A stretch of 15,077 nucleotides of DNA from Moorella sp. UBA4076 (GTDB lineage Bacteria > Bacillota > DSM-521 > Neomoorellales > Neomoorellaceae), in the NCBI GenBank assembly GCA_002383405.1, contig DFYS01000017.1, positions 1 through 15,077 of the forward strand, given 5' to 3'. A model generated the notes under the pieces. That model was not told where the DNA came from. It saw only the letters and a program-made list of their open reading frames with translations, and did no database searches. Position numbers and translations under genes: made by a program. Shown here one piece after another: positions 14,745-15,077 of the stretch. The stretch's first letter is position 1; each line of letters opens with the position of its first letter.

Positions 14745-14760
14745 TGCAAGTTTCGTGCCA
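14745..14760 (-). promoter_or_regulatory. Sigma-54 (-24/-12) promoter P4 of MFS copy B
   Basis: Minus strand reads TGGCACGAAACTTGCA, with GG and GC 10 bases apart. The start is predicted near 14734, giving a leader of about 128 bases to ATG 14606. Confidence 0.88.
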
Positions 14761-14876
14761 GGACCTGCCATAATTTTTTCTGGCCGGCTAGCACCGTTCT
14801 TTTGGCTGGGGATGGGGAGGGGTTATCCCGGCTTCCAGGCGTAAAAGAGAATGAAAAATGTTTGATTTCGCTAACA

Positions 14877-14911
14877 GGTGATGTTTAAGCAAATAAACAC
14901 CACCTTTTTTT
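14877..14911. promoter_or_regulatory. Inverted repeat between divergent sigma-54 promoters (shared UAS or terminator)
   Basis: GGTGATGTTT (14877-14886) and AAACACCACC (14895-14904) pair at 9 of 10 positions around an 8-base loop, followed by TTTTTTT (14905-14911). By position it is a candidate activator site shared by P4 and P5, and TAACAGG (14872-14878), also present in both promoter repeats, overlaps its left end. The T-run would equally suit a rightward terminator, but no rightward gene lies upstream. Confidence 0.45.
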
Positions 14912-14948
14912 CTGGAGCCGGGGCTTTTAAAAATGAACCTTTTTGCCC

Positions 14949-14964
14949 TGGCATATTTCTTGCT
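14949..14964 (+). promoter_or_regulatory. Sigma-54 (-24/-12) promoter P5, reading out of the window
   Basis: TGGCATATTTCTTGCT, with GG (14950-14951) and GC (14962-14963) 10 bases apart; start predicted near 14975. The gene it drives is to the right, mostly or wholly outside the window. Confidence 0.8.
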
Positions 14965-15019
14965 AATCTCGTTTTTACCGCAAACTCGTGGTAGGTGGAT
15001 ATCGGCGGTTAAGGAAAGC

Positions 15020-15077
15020 ATGTGGCAACGAAGTTTATATCTGTGGCAATGCGGGAAAAAGTTAACGCTAAATGTTA
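15020..15077 (+). other. Possible start of a gene running off the right edge
   Basis: An ATG at 15020 follows AAGGAAAG and its frame stays open to the end for 19 codons (begins M-W-Q-R-S-L-Y-L). A second ATG at 15049 in another frame is also open. Too little is visible to choose or name a product. TGTGGCAA occurs twice (15021-15028 and 15042-15049), 21 bases apart. Confidence 0.2.

Noticed and set aside
14788..15021. Minus-strand frame of 77 codons at the right end
   Set aside because: It covers the P5 promoter and the inverted repeat and shows no domain.
1..15077. CRISPR arrays, tRNA/rRNA genes, insertion sequences, known riboswitches
   Set aside because: No regularly spaced repeats, no tRNA-like cloverleaf, no transposase motif and no riboswitch core was recognised by eye.

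Overview
The window looks like a chromosomal accessory region of an anaerobic, probably thermophilic, Gram-positive bacterium in the Moorella/Peptococcaceae part of the Clostridia. This is an inference from the flavour of the proteins (molybdopterin enzymes, iron-sulfur flavoproteins, glycyl-radical chemistry), GGAGG-type ribosome binding sites and GTG/TTG starts. No rRNA, tRNA, CRISPR array, insertion sequence or phage gene was found.

Layout from left to right: (1) 23-2713, a cytoplasmic molybdopterin oxidoreductase fused to a four-cluster ferredoxin domain. (2) 2766-4748, a sigma-54 promoter inside a repeated DNA block, then an iron-sulfur flavoprotein (Isf type) and an MFS transporter, ended by an intrinsic terminator at 4837-4857. 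(3) 4825-6897, minus strand, a sigma-54 activator with a PrpR-type sensor, PAS, AAA+ and Fis HTH. (4) 6898-7271, the divergent control region, with a 17-bp perfect inverted repeat and a near-consensus -24/-12 promoter. (5) 7272-12273, the core operon: a 59-residue small iron-sulfur subunit, a glycyl radical enzyme, a TRAP substrate-binding lipoprotein and a glycyl-radical activating enzyme. (6) 12274-12567, noncoding. (7) 12568-14606, a second copy of the promoter repeat, a second Isf flavoprotein and a convergent second MFS transporter that has its own minus-strand sigma-54 promoter. (8) 14607-15077, a divergent sigma-54 control region whose rightward gene lies beyond the window.

The central observation is that the glycyl radical enzyme looks like an X-succinate synthase (benzylsuccinate-synthase-like, fumarate-adding) rather than a PFL, a dehydratase or a decarboxylase. 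Its active-site cysteine sits in C-K-S-P with no Glu at +2. An Arg lies exactly 15 residues later, as for Cys493/Arg508 of benzylsuccinate synthase. The gene overlaps by one base a tiny protein with the cysteine layout of the BssC/BssB HiPIP-like subunits. Only one such subunit is present, and the order (small subunit, large subunit, TRAP SBP, activase) is not the classical bssDCAB order.

Five sigma-54 promoters with nearly identical elements occur in 12 kb, and one sigma-54 activator is encoded in their midst. The simplest model is a dedicated regulon. The PrpR-type activator would sense a small organic acid or aromatic compound, transporters and a TRAP binding protein would bring in substrate or fumarate, the radical enzyme would activate the substrate, and the flavoproteins and Mo enzyme would handle electrons. 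The substrate cannot be read from the sequence.
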